This document shows, piece by piece, positions 6,453 to 13,436 of a DNA stretch of 19,067 bases (its first letter is position 1; each line of letters begins with the position of its first letter). The notes beneath the pieces were generated by a model, which saw only the letters and a list, made by a program, of their open reading frames with translations, made no database searches and was not told the DNA's origin. The DNA comes from Holophagaceae bacterium (GTDB taxonomy: Bacteria > Acidobacteriota > Holophagae > Holophagales > Holophagaceae): NCBI GenBank assembly GCA_025353305.1, contig JANXQX010000205.1:1-19067 (forward strand). Reading direction: 5' to 3'. The position numbers and the translations under genes were made by a program.

Positions 6453-7788
6453 TTCCTGCTCCGATGAGAACGAAGAAAAGAGCCCAACCGTAGATTAGCG
6501 CGAAGGCCGGAAGGGGCAGTTGATAGGCGCGCCGGGACAATGAGATGAAGGACGACTCGAGCCAATTCTCAAAATACGAGAACAGGATGAGGGCCGAGAA
6601 CCAACCCAGAGCCATCAGTGAGTCATGTCCAAACCAGGCGGAACCCCTCTGAAGAGCCCCGGCCAAGGCGTCGATGTCGGGTTCCCTGAAGACGACCCAG
6701 GTGAGCATGATGACGGCTTGGAAAAAAAGGAAGGAGATGAATCGGAATGGCCGGTTCTCTATCGATGGAAGGAGGCGCCATGCCACAAAAATCAAACCAT
6801 GGATGCCACCCCACAGGATGAAATTCCAACTGGCTCCGTGCCAGAATCCAGTTATGAGCATCAGGATCAGGCTGCATGCAAGCATGATCGTCCGAGGCTT
6901 GAATCGATTGCCCAAGTGCCTGGAACTCCAGTTCCACAAAGGGAAATAGACAAAGTCCCGCATCCAATTAGTCAATGTGACATGCCACCGTTTCCAAAAC
7001 TCGGAAGGATTTCTGGATAGGTAAGGCTGATGGAAATTCCGGTCGAATTTGTATCCGAACATGCGTCCCATGCCGACTGCCATGTCGGAGTAGCCGGAAA
7101 AATCCCCGTAGATCTGGATTCCGTACAGAACACCCATGAGGAGGAGATTTCCCTTGGTGCCATTCAATTCATGAAAGCGGGTGTAAGACGAGTTCACCAA
7201 CGGCGCCACCAGATCCGCAATCCACACTTTCTTGAACAAGCCCCAGAGAAAAATCAACAGGCCGGTCACCATGCGTGAACGGAAAAAGGTCCGGGGCCGG
7301 GTGAAGCAGATCAAGAACGAGTGAGGCCGCATGATCGGGCCGGCTTGGTGATGCGGGAAAAAGAAGATATAGAGCAGGAAATCAAGATAGGGTTGGCGCC
7401 CGGAGACTTCCTTCCGGCGGAGTTCCACCTGGTAAGCAATGAGTTGGAAAACGTAAAACGATATTCCCAATGGAATGATGAGGGCCATGGGACCGTCACG
7501 CCCGATCAGGGCGGAAAGAAAGACCCGGTACTTGAACCAGCCGAGCAAAGCCAGGTCCACCGCAATCAGAGAACCGGTAACCCAAGGCGCAGGCCCGATA
7601 AGATAGGGCCCGCACCAATTCAAGCTGACCGTCGCCAGGAGTATCGCCAGGTCTTTCCATCCGGCGGCGAGATAGACAATGGTGCTGAGTATGAGTAGCC
7701 AAACCTTCTGGAATCTGGGCGGCAGCGCCCAGAACGACAGGACCATCACTGGCAATAAAATAATGAAATTGAACGAACTGAATGGCAT
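6421..7788 (-). CDS. MBOAT family O-acyltransferase (AlgI/DltB-like)
   Basis: A 455-residue polytopic membrane acyltransferase. It begins MPFSSFNFIILLPVMV, the usual MBOAT N-terminus, and carries 'YVFQLIAYQVELRR' (112-125), 'FFPHHQAGPIMRP' (143-155), 'GDFSGYSDMAVGMGRMFGY' (228-246), 'NPSEFWKRWHVTLTNWMRD' (260-278) and 'GFWHGASWNFILWGG' (314-328), which holds the catalytic His317. AlgI and DltB pass acyl groups across the membrane to surface polymers. I chose ATG at 7788; a TTG one codon upstream is possible. It is the first gene of an operon with SGNH protein, ACP and FabH-like protein, so the acyl donor is probably acyl-ACP as in the Dlt system. The ribosome site is weak (GAAGATG). Confidence 0.92.
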   Translation of the reverse strand: MPFSSFNFIILLPVMVLSFWALPPRFQKVWLLILSTIVYLAAGWKDLAILLATVSLNWCGPYLIGPAPWVTGSLIAVDLALLGWFKYRVFLSALIGRDGPMALIIPLGISFYVFQLIAYQVELRRKEVSGRQPYLDFLLYIFFFPHHQAGPIMRPHSFLICFTRPRTFFRSRMVTGLLIFLWGLFKKVWIADLVAPLVNSSYTRFHELNGTKGNLLLMGVLYGIQIYGDFSGYSDMAVGMGRMFGYKFDRNFHQPYLSRNPSEFWKRWHVTLTNWMRDFVYFPLWNWSSRHLGNRFKPRTIMLACSLILMLITGFWHGASWNFILWGGIHGLIFVAWRLLPSIENRPFRFISFLFFQAVIMLTWVVFREPDIDALAGALQRGSAWFGHDSLMALGWFSALILFSYFENWLESSFISLSRRAYQLPLPAFALIYGWALFFVLIGAGSATTFIYQRF

Positions 7789-7865
7789 CAATCATCTTCA
7801 CACGATCAGATGATGCTGGGATATCCACCCCTGGTGGGAATTCAGCCTGAGGTGCAAGATGATTG
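7789..7865. promoter_or_regulatory. Divergent intergenic region with repeated AGATGAT half-sites
   Basis: Between the MBOAT operon (leftward) and the M20 gene (rightward), CAATCATCTT (7789-7798) is repeated inverted as AAGATGATTG (7856-7865), a perfect 10-base match. A third copy of the core, AGATGAT, is at 7808-7814 and forms a 7-bp dyad with 7791-7797 across 10 bases. The left copy abuts the MBOAT start codon. It may be an operator shared by both directions; no clear -35/-10 pair was picked out. Confidence 0.4.
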
Positions 7866-7886
7866 CAACATCGCCTTGGAGTTCCC

Positions 7887-9392
7887 ATGCGCAGGCTCGC
7901 CTTTCTGATGGCCCCGGCTCTACTCGTCCAGCCTTTGGCCGGGCAAGGTTCCTCCGGCGTGCCTGCTACTCCTGGGAGCAGCTTGCGGCCCATCTACGAG
8001 CAGATCCGGATGCATCACGGCGAAGCCGTCAAGCGGCTGCAGGACTGGATTGCCCTTCCCAGCATTGCTGCCGAAGGACTCAATACCGAAGCCGGCGTGG
8101 AGCGGATGATGGCGCTCCTCACGGAGGCTGGCTTCCAACAGGTGGAGCGGATCCCCACTGACGGCAAGCCCGGCGTGTTCGCGCGGCTTGATGCGGGCGC
8201 AGCCAAGTCCGTGGGCCTTTACTTCATGTACGACGTGAAGCAGTTCGATCCGAAGGAGTGGTCCTCGCCTCCACTGGAGGCCCGCATCGTGGACAAGCCG
8301 GGTTTCGGCAAGGTCATGGTCGGTCGGGGAGCCGTCAACCAGAAGGGACCCGAGGCGGCCTTCCTGGCCGCCCTGCACGCCATTCGCGGTGCGGCCCGCA
8401 AGCTGCCCGTCAACCTCGTGCTGGTGGCCGAGGGAGAGGAGGAGATCGGCTCTCCCCATTTTGCGCAAGTGGTTCGCAAGCCTGAGATCCAGGCCGCGTT
8501 TCAAAAAACACTGGGTGTCTTCATGCCCGGCGCGGGCCAGGGGGCGGACGGCGAAATCAACGTATCCCTCGGGGCCAAGGGTGTGGTGGAGCTCGAACTC
8601 ATCGCCGACGGCGCCAAGTGGGGGCGAGGCCCGGCCAAGGACGTCCACTCCTCCCTCCGCGCCACCTTGGACAGCCCGGCCTTCCATCTGATCCAGGCGC
8701 TGGCGACTTTAGTGGACGCCCAGGGCGATCCCGCCATCGATGGGTTCGCCGATAGGGCGCGCCCACTTTCCGCTGCTGAGGCGAAGCTGGTGGACTTGGC
8801 CTCCCAGCTCCGTAGCGAGGCTGAAGCCAAAAAGCAGCTGGGCGTGCAGCACTGGTCCCACGACGCCACCTGGCGCGAGTCCCTGGCCAACCTGGTATCC
8901 AGGCCCACCGTGAATATCGAGGGTCTCGTGGGAGGCTATACCGGCCCCGGCGGCAAGACGGTCTTGCCTCACCGCGCGGTAGCCAAGCTGGACTTGCGGC
9001 TAGTGCCCGACATGACCTTTGAGGGTGCCGTGGCCGCCCTGAAGGCCCACCTCGCCAAGCGTGGCTTCGGAGACATCGAGGTGGTTCCCAGCGGGGGGTA
9101 CGATCCAACCCAGACCTCCGCGGACACGCCCCTCATCCAGAAGCAGATCGCCACCTACAAGCAGCTGGGTTTCGAGACGCCTCTCTGGCCCCGCAATGCG
9201 GGCTCCTATCCCGGGTGGGTATTCACGGGAGCGCCGCTCAACCTCCCCTCGGGCCACTTCGGCCTCGGGCACGGCAGCGGCGCCCATGCCCCCGACGAGT
9301 ACTACCTCATCGACAGCTCCAATCCAAAGCTGCGCGGTTTCGACGATGCGGTGCGTTCCTTCGTCGACTACCTATTTGAGCTGGCGCGCTAA
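7887..9392 (+). CDS. Secreted M20-family hydrolase with altered metal ligands
   Basis: A 501-residue M20/M25/M40-type protein. I chose ATG 7887 because GGAG lies five bases upstream and the product then starts with a good signal peptide (MRRLAFLMAPALLVQPLAGQ). A TTG at 7863 would only add residues before it. Family marks are 'LYFMYDVKQFDPKEWSSPP' (111-129), 'GRGAVNQKG' (146-154), 'AEGEEEIGSP' (181-190), a dimerisation-domain 'DVHSS' (252-256) and 'GHGSGAHAPDEYY' (461-473) with His467. Canonical M20 enzymes have HxD and GRGxxDxKG. Here the first His is Met114 and the bridging Asp is Asn151, while Asp116, Glu184-186 and His467 are kept. It may bind metal differently or have lost peptidase activity. 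An intrinsic terminator follows. Confidence 0.85.
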   Translation: MRRLAFLMAPALLVQPLAGQGSSGVPATPGSSLRPIYEQIRMHHGEAVKRLQDWIALPSIAAEGLNTEAGVERMMALLTEAGFQQVERIPTDGKPGVFARLDAGAAKSVGLYFMYDVKQFDPKEWSSPPLEARIVDKPGFGKVMVGRGAVNQKGPEAAFLAALHAIRGAARKLPVNLVLVAEGEEEIGSPHFAQVVRKPEIQAAFQKTLGVFMPGAGQGADGEINVSLGAKGVVELELIADGAKWGRGPAKDVHSSLRATLDSPAFHLIQALATLVDAQGDPAIDGFADRARPLSAAEAKLVDLASQLRSEAEAKKQLGVQHWSHDATWRESLANLVSRPTVNIEGLVGGYTGPGGKTVLPHRAVAKLDLRLVPDMTFEGAVAALKAHLAKRGFGDIEVVPSGGYDPTQTSADTPLIQKQIATYKQLGFETPLWPRNAGSYPGWVFTGAPLNLPSGHFGLGHGSGAHAPDEYYLIDSSNPKLRGFDDAVRSFVDYLFELAR

Positions 9393-9413
9393 TGGATAGC
9401 CGTTCCTCCCGAT

Positions 9414-9444
9414 AGGGTCCACGCCCGCGGTGAACCCTTTTTTT
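9414..9444 (+). terminator. Intrinsic terminator of the M20 gene
   Basis: AGGGT (9414-9418) pairs with ACCCT (9434-9438), and after one mismatch CAC pairs with GTG around a GC-rich loop. A run of seven T follows (9438-9444). It lies between two converging genes. Confidence 0.7.
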
Positions 9445-9458
9445 AATGCAACTCCCTA

Positions 9459-10121
9459 TCAGTCCTTGGGCACGTGGTCCTGGTGCTCCCCCCACTCCCA
9501 TTCGTTCCACCACTCGCGTTCGAGGCCGCGACAGGTGTTCCCATGGGCGGGGCAGAGGGCACAACCGTCCCCGCGGAGGGCCTCAGTGTCATGGGTCGGG
9601 GGATACTTAACCAACAGATCCTCGCCGCAGGAGCGCGCCTCCTGCTCCTCTTCACTTAAATGGCGCGATGGCAATTCCAGAACGTGGTGGCGCCGGAGCC
9701 GCTCCTCGCTCTCGGGCAGCAGCACGGAGTTCTCCGCGTCGATGTGATGCCAGAGGGCGTTGGAGTAGGCCACCGCGAGGGCTTGCATCCGGTCCGAGGA
9801 GGCCGGGTCTAGCTCCATGGCCCGAAAGAGAGGCTCCATCTGGTTCAGCAGATCCGCCATACGGGCGTGGTCGGCAATCATGACTGCGATGGGCCCTCGG
9901 TCAGCTGGAAGCTCCGCCTTGTGGACAAGGGCGGCGAAGAGGATGTCCTCCTCCCGGGCGTGGTGGAAGTGGCCCGCGAAGCTCCGGAAGAAACGCATGA
10001 AGCGAACGCCATCCGAGGGGTCCGCGCCACCCCGGACCCGGGCATCCACGAAGGCCCGCATGGACCCCAGCACCATTTCAATGAGGTCATGCTCGGCCAC
10101 AAGTTCGTCGATGAGTTGCAT
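9459..10121 (-). CDS. Hemerythrin-domain protein with cysteine-containing tail
   Basis: A 220-residue protein with an N-terminal hemerythrin HHE-type helical bundle (about 1-150). Candidate di-iron ligands are His11 (EHD), His51/53/54 with Glu58 (HFHHAREED), His85 (DHARM) and His125/126 with Glu130 (HHIDAE). Such domains bind oxygen, sense redox state or help repair iron centres. The tail (150-220) has an unusual Cys/His cluster, CALCPAHGNTC, and ends in a Trp/Glu-rich stretch. I chose ATG 10121 because GGGAG lies six bases upstream; a TTG at 10136 would add five residues. It is on the same strand as the YbaK-like gene but 100 bases downstream of it, with a hairpin between. Confidence 0.85.
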   Translation of the reverse strand: MQLIDELVAEHDLIEMVLGSMRAFVDARVRGGADPSDGVRFMRFFRSFAGHFHHAREEDILFAALVHKAELPADRGPIAVMIADHARMADLLNQMEPLFRAMELDPASSDRMQALAVAYSNALWHHIDAENSVLLPESEERLRRHHVLELPSRHLSEEEQEARSCGEDLLVKYPPTHDTEALRGDGCALCPAHGNTCRGLEREWWNEWEWGEHQDHVPKD

Positions 10122-10181
10122 CCCGGGCTCCCGCAATCAGTCTAATGGCTGTCCCGGGACCGTCCGATACAACTGAGAGGA

Positions 10182-10213
10182 GTGCCGCCTTCATCACGAT
10201 CCGGAAGGGGCAC
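10182..10213 (-). terminator. Hairpin after the YbaK-like gene
   Basis: GTGCCGCCTTC (10182-10192) pairs with GAAGGGGCAC (10204-10213) with one bulged G and an 11-base loop. It lies just downstream of the YbaK-like stop on the minus strand. Only a weak pyrimidine stretch follows, so termination is uncertain. Confidence 0.35.
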
Positions 10214-10221
10214 CACGTGGA

Positions 10222-10677
10222 CTACATCGCCACGGTCTTGGGATGCACGATGCGCTCGAAGTCCTTGTAGGCGATCCGGACGACTTCCGTGTGGTTTCCG
10301 GCGTTGAAGGCGATTTCTTCGTCCTCCGCAAGCCGGGGATCCACGAAGACCTCCATGTCGAACAGATTGCCGAAGGGAGGCATCGCGCCCACCTCGCAAT
10401 CCGGGAAGTCGAACCGGAATTCCCCTTCCTTGGCGATGCCCACATGCCGGACACCGAGGGATCGCCGAAAGCGCTCCAGGCTGACGTGCCTGGTTGCTGG
10501 AAGCACGGCCATGGCGAGCCTGCCATCGAGATCCACGATCACGGTCTTGGCCATCTCCTGACCGCTGACGTGGGCCGATTCCGCGACCTCCATGGCCGTG
10601 TAGGCCGTGCGATGAGGAATCGAGGTGAAATTCACGCCGTTCGAATCCAGAAACTCCTTAAAGCGAGGGGCGAGCAT
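10222..10677 (-). CDS. YbaK/EbsC family protein (aminoacyl-tRNA deacylase-like)
   Basis: A 151-residue stand-alone domain of the YbaK/EbsC family, whose members hydrolyse mischarged tRNAs in trans. The conserved lysine segment 'EMAKTVIVDLDGRLAMAVLPA' (41-61, Lys44) and 'GAMPPFG' (97-103, the GxxPPFG loop) are both present, as is the N-terminal helix followed by 'AYTAMEVAESAHVSG'. The start at ATG 10677 is fixed by a near-perfect Shine-Dalgarno (AAGGAGG at 10682-10688); longer readings upstream have no such signal. Which misacylated tRNA, if any, it edits cannot be told from sequence alone. Confidence 0.88.
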   Translation of the reverse strand: MLAPRFKEFLDSNGVNFTSIPHRTAYTAMEVAESAHVSGQEMAKTVIVDLDGRLAMAVLPATRHVSLERFRRSLGVRHVGIAKEGEFRFDFPDCEVGAMPPFGNLFDMEVFVDPRLAEDEEIAFNAGNHTEVVRIAYKDFERIVHPKTVAM

Positions 10678-10790
10678 ATGGCCTCCTTTTCTGAGAGATG
10701 CAGCACCAAGATCGGTCCGGAGCGCATTCGGAACAATCTGTAAAAATGGGGCTCTCCGAAGAGTTTCACAATCACGCTGCATGGAGGCCT

Positions 10791-11384
10791 TCACCCCTGC
10801 GGCTGCCCCTCCTTCATCAGGGTTGACACGGCCTTGAAAGCTGCATGGTTCTTGTCCCGGGCCCATTCGAAGGCCACGGACTCGTGGTTGGTGATGCTGG
10901 CACCGGCTGCGGCCATGCGCTCCAGCGCATGCTCCCGGTACTCTTCGCCCCGGCCACTGACCGCATCCCAGCAGAGGTGCACCTCGTGGCCTGCGTCCAG
11001 CAGTTCGAGCACGGTCTGCATCACGCAAACATGGGCTTCAATTCCAGCCACCACAATCTGGCGCTGCCCGGGCGGCAGGCCGGGCCGGGCAACCTGGAGC
11101 AGGGTTTCGAAGCCCGGGTCTCCGCAACAACCGAAAGCCGTTTTCTCCAGGAAGTATTTGGCAGTGGTGAGGGAATCGTAGGTCGCCCGGATGCCGGCCT
11201 CGGTGGGGCCAAGGCCCTGAGGGTACTGCTCGGTCAGAATTACCGGCACCGTGAAGAGATCCGCCAGCATCAACAGACGGCGCGTGGTTTCAAGCACCAA
11301 GCCCGGGCGGTGCACCATCTGAACGAGCTTGCCCTGGAGGTCGATCACCACCAGGATGCTGCGGGTCGAATCGAGAAGGGGCAT
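10791..11384 (-). CDS. Isochorismatase-family cysteine hydrolase
   Basis: A 197-residue alpha/beta hydrolase of the isochorismatase/nicotinamidase superfamily. The catalytic triad is visible: Asp15 in LVVIDLQ, Lys81 in FLEKTAFGCC and Cys120 in GIEAHVCV, with the cis-peptide context VVAGIEAHVC intact. 'VILTEQYPQGLGPT' (48-61) is typical of the YcaC-like branch. The substrate in this branch is mostly unknown, so no amide or isochorismate specificity is claimed. ATG 11384 is supported by GGAG a few bases upstream (CGGAGAACACC). A short CTC-TTCG-GAG hairpin followed by CCCCATTTTT lies downstream on the minus strand near 10744-10764 and could be a weak terminator. Confidence 0.9.
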   Translation of the reverse strand: MPLLDSTRSILVVIDLQGKLVQMVHRPGLVLETTRRLLMLADLFTVPVILTEQYPQGLGPTEAGIRATYDSLTTAKYFLEKTAFGCCGDPGFETLLQVARPGLPPGQRQIVVAGIEAHVCVMQTVLELLDAGHEVHLCWDAVSGRGEEYREHALERMAAAGASITNHESVAFEWARDKNHAAFKAVSTLMKEGQPQG

Positions 11385-11877
11385 GGTGTTCTCCGGGAAT
11401 GCGAATGAGCGTAGCGCGATCGAGGGAAAGCAAGGTTGCGTGGGTAGCACCTGCCTGGGTGGTGATGGTCTGGTGAGCTTGACGAGCTGCAATCTGGTTC
11501 GGGTGGGAGTGGCCGGTGGGGCCTGGCCCGGCCTTTTTCCGATCCATTGGAAGAGCCCACGTGATGTTCCAGTGCATGCCAGAAAGACCAGGGCTCTTCA
11601 AACGGTCATTTGTGACATGGATCACGCATTGCAATTTGCGGAATGTGCAATGTTTCTATCAACCAGATCCTTGCCATCCTGATCCGATTCCGACCATTCA
11701 TTCCGTGGGCCAGCCACTTTGGGTTCACCTTCCTGTTGGTCGGACAACGGCGATTTCGGAATATATCTTTCCTGTTTACAAGGTTTTACTTATTTTACGT
11801 TTTCTTGGTGTTAAGCATGAAAATTTTAACCCACCCGTCGAATTCGATCATGCCTTCGTGTGATGAGGAGAACTTCG
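11385..11877. other. Long intergenic region upstream of the cytochrome operon
   Basis: About 490 bases without a credible gene, between two divergent transcription units. Its right half (roughly 11740-11850) is clearly AT-rich compared with the rest of the window, as expected for a promoter region. It holds a Crp-type palindrome at 11611-11626 and a second inverted repeat at 11627-11652. A TTTACA at 11775-11780 could be a -35 box, but no good -10 partner was identified. Confidence 0.5.
11611..11626. promoter_or_regulatory. Crp/FNR-family-like operator
   Basis: TGTGA (11611-11615), six bases, then TCACG (11622-11626) matches the TGTGA-N6-TCACA palindrome of Crp-type regulators at nine of ten core positions. 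It lies about 260 bases upstream of the octaheme cytochrome start and about 230 upstream of the divergent isochorismatase-family gene. Directly beside it CATTGCA (11627-11633) and TGCAATG (11646-11652) form a second dyad. Confidence 0.4.
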
Positions 11878-12621
11878 TTGAGTAATGGCAAAGTACCAAC
11901 GCAGGTGATTGTCCTGAGCGCGATTGCCGTGGTCGTGATCACTGCCTTTTTCGCGATGCGCGCGTATTTGACTCCAAAGTCGTTTGGCAAATATGGCCAC
12001 TATCGTGCGGATGCAATCGATGATGTGCGAAATCTTCCTGTGAATTACGCCGGTGTGAATGTATGTGCGGGCTGTCACGAAGAGGTTTTTCAGAAGAAGG
12101 CCAAAGGCTTCCATCGTGGCGTTACCTGCGAGGTTTGTCACGGTCCGGCAGCCGCTCATGCCGAGGACAATTCGATCAAACCAGAAGCGCCACGCCAGCG
12201 CGGGGGTTGTCCGCTGTGTCATAACTACAATCCCGCAAGACCGACGGGGTTCCCACAGATCATCACGGCTGAGCACAATCCGGGCAAGGCGTGCATGTCC
12301 TGTCATAACCCGCACGATCCAGTACCGCCCAAGGCTCCGGAAGATTGCAGCGTCTGCCATCGAGGCATTGCCGCCCAGAAGCTTGTTTCGAAACACTCTT
12401 CGGTGGAGTGCACGATTTGTCATCAAGTTCCCAAGCAACATTTCATCAACCCGCGTCTGAATCGGGTTGGTAAGCCGACCAACAACGAATTCTGTGGGAA
12501 GTGCCATGGGAGCGATGTCAAGACGTCGCCTCTGGTGCCCAAGGTGGAGACGGTGAAGCATGCGGGTCGTTACCTATGTTGGGAGTGCCACTATCCCCAT
12601 TCGCCGGAGAACACGCCATGA
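11878..12621 (+). CDS. Membrane-anchored octaheme c-type cytochrome
   Basis: About 247 residues with one N-terminal membrane anchor (about 8-27) and eight CxxCH heme sites in the periplasmic part, in order: CAGCH, CEVCH, CPLCH, CMSCH, CSVCH, CTICH, CGKCH and CWECH. It should pass electrons between a quinone-linked membrane complex and periplasmic or outer-surface acceptors. I prefer the TTG at 11878 because GAGGAG lies seven bases upstream; in-frame ATG 11863 or GTG 11860 lack a ribosome site and would add five or six residues. The stop overlaps the next gene as ATGA. The order cytochrome, Fe-S protein, NrfD resembles quinol:cytochrome modules such as Cbc4 (CbcSTU) of Geobacter and nitrite-reductase NrfBCD. 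Confidence 0.88.
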   Translation: MSNGKVPTQVIVLSAIAVVVITAFFAMRAYLTPKSFGKYGHYRADAIDDVRNLPVNYAGVNVCAGCHEEVFQKKAKGFHRGVTCEVCHGPAAAHAEDNSIKPEAPRQRGGCPLCHNYNPARPTGFPQIITAEHNPGKACMSCHNPHDPVPPKAPEDCSVCHRGIAAQKLVSKHSSVECTICHQVPKQHFINPRLNRVGKPTNNEFCGKCHGSDVKTSPLVPKVETVKHAGRYLCWECHYPHSPENTP

Positions 12622-13433
12622 GTATGGAGATGAATGAATCGATGGAGAATGGCCCGAAAAGAGTCGGGCGCCGGAAATTCCTCGACCTGGTTTTCAAGGC
12701 GATGCCAGCTGCTGGAATCACCTTGGGCACCTGCGGTCTTTCGATCAGTTCGATCACCTCGCTCAGTGGCGAGGAGGCGAAGAAGGCGGAGGCCCCGTCA
12801 GAAAAAAATAATTACGCCATGGCCGTGGACGTGCACAAGTGCATCGGGTGTGGACGCTGCGCCTATGCCTGCAAGAAGGAGAACAAGGTTTCCGATGATC
12901 CCCACACGATGCGGACGTGGGTGGAACGCTACGTGATTCCAGTGGAAGGGGATGCCATGGTGGACTCCCCGAATGGCGGAATTGACGGGTTTCCCGAGTT
13001 GCCTGAAACCAAGAACATACTTAAGAGTTTCTTCGTACCGAAGCTTTGCAATCATTGCGCGAACCCCCCCTGCGTCCAGGTCTGTCCGGTCGGAGCGACC
13101 TTCCAGACGAAGGACGGAGTGGTGCTCGTGGATGAAAAATATTGTGTCGGGTGCCGCTATTGCATCCAGGCCTGCCCCTATGGCGCGCGCTACATGCATC
13201 CCGAAAAGCATGTCGCCGACAAATGCACGTTCTGCTACCACCGCATCGCAAAAGGCCTGGTGCCCGCCTGCGTGGAAGTCTGTCCGACCCAGGCCAGGGT
13301 TTTCGGCGATTTGAACAAGCAGAGCAGCCCGATTCGGAGATTCCTCAGATTCAACGCGATCAAGGCGTTGAAGCAGGAACTCAATACGCGGCCGAAAGTC
13401 TTTTACGCCAATGCCGATCTGGAGGTCAGGTAA
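12618..13433 (+). CDS. Four-cluster [4Fe-4S] ferredoxin-type subunit with Tat-like signal
   Basis: A 271-residue NrfC/DmsB/PsrB-like electron-transfer subunit. Sixteen cysteines fall into four groups: 75/78/81/85, 144/147/152/156, 176/179/182/186 and 203/206/218/222, the standard pattern for four [4Fe-4S] clusters. The N-terminus carries VGRRKFL (Arg18-Arg19) followed by a hydrophobic stretch, a plausible twin-arginine signal for export of the folded protein. It should link the octaheme cytochrome to the NrfD membrane subunit. I chose ATG 12618, which overlaps the cytochrome stop and has GGAG eight bases upstream; a longer in-frame reading to about 12501 runs inside the cytochrome gene and is rejected. 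Confidence 0.93.
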   Translation: MSMEMNESMENGPKRVGRRKFLDLVFKAMPAAGITLGTCGLSISSITSLSGEEAKKAEAPSEKNNYAMAVDVHKCIGCGRCAYACKKENKVSDDPHTMRTWVERYVIPVEGDAMVDSPNGGIDGFPELPETKNILKSFFVPKLCNHCANPPCVQVCPVGATFQTKDGVVLVDEKYCVGCRYCIQACPYGARYMHPEKHVADKCTFCYHRIAKGLVPACVEVCPTQARVFGDLNKQSSPIRRFLRFNAIKALKQELNTRPKVFYANADLEVR

Positions 13434-13436
13434 ATC

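Noticed and set aside
7920..8687. 255-residue minus-strand open frame opposite the M20 gene
   Set aside because: Antisense shadow in GC-rich coding sequence; the plus-strand frame carries clear family motifs.
10678..11028. Upstream extension of the YbaK-like gene
   Set aside because: It overlaps the isochorismatase-family gene, and the near-perfect Shine-Dalgarno fixes the start at 10677.
11643..11885. 80-residue hydrophobic reading in the AT-rich spacer before the cytochrome operon
   Set aside because: Phe/Leu/Ile content follows from the T-rich DNA; no ribosome site, and it overlaps the cytochrome start region.
12501..12617. Upstream extension of the ferredoxin-type gene
   Set aside because: The added residues lie inside the octaheme cytochrome frame. 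ATG 12618 has a ribosome site and gives a Tat-like signal near the N-terminus.
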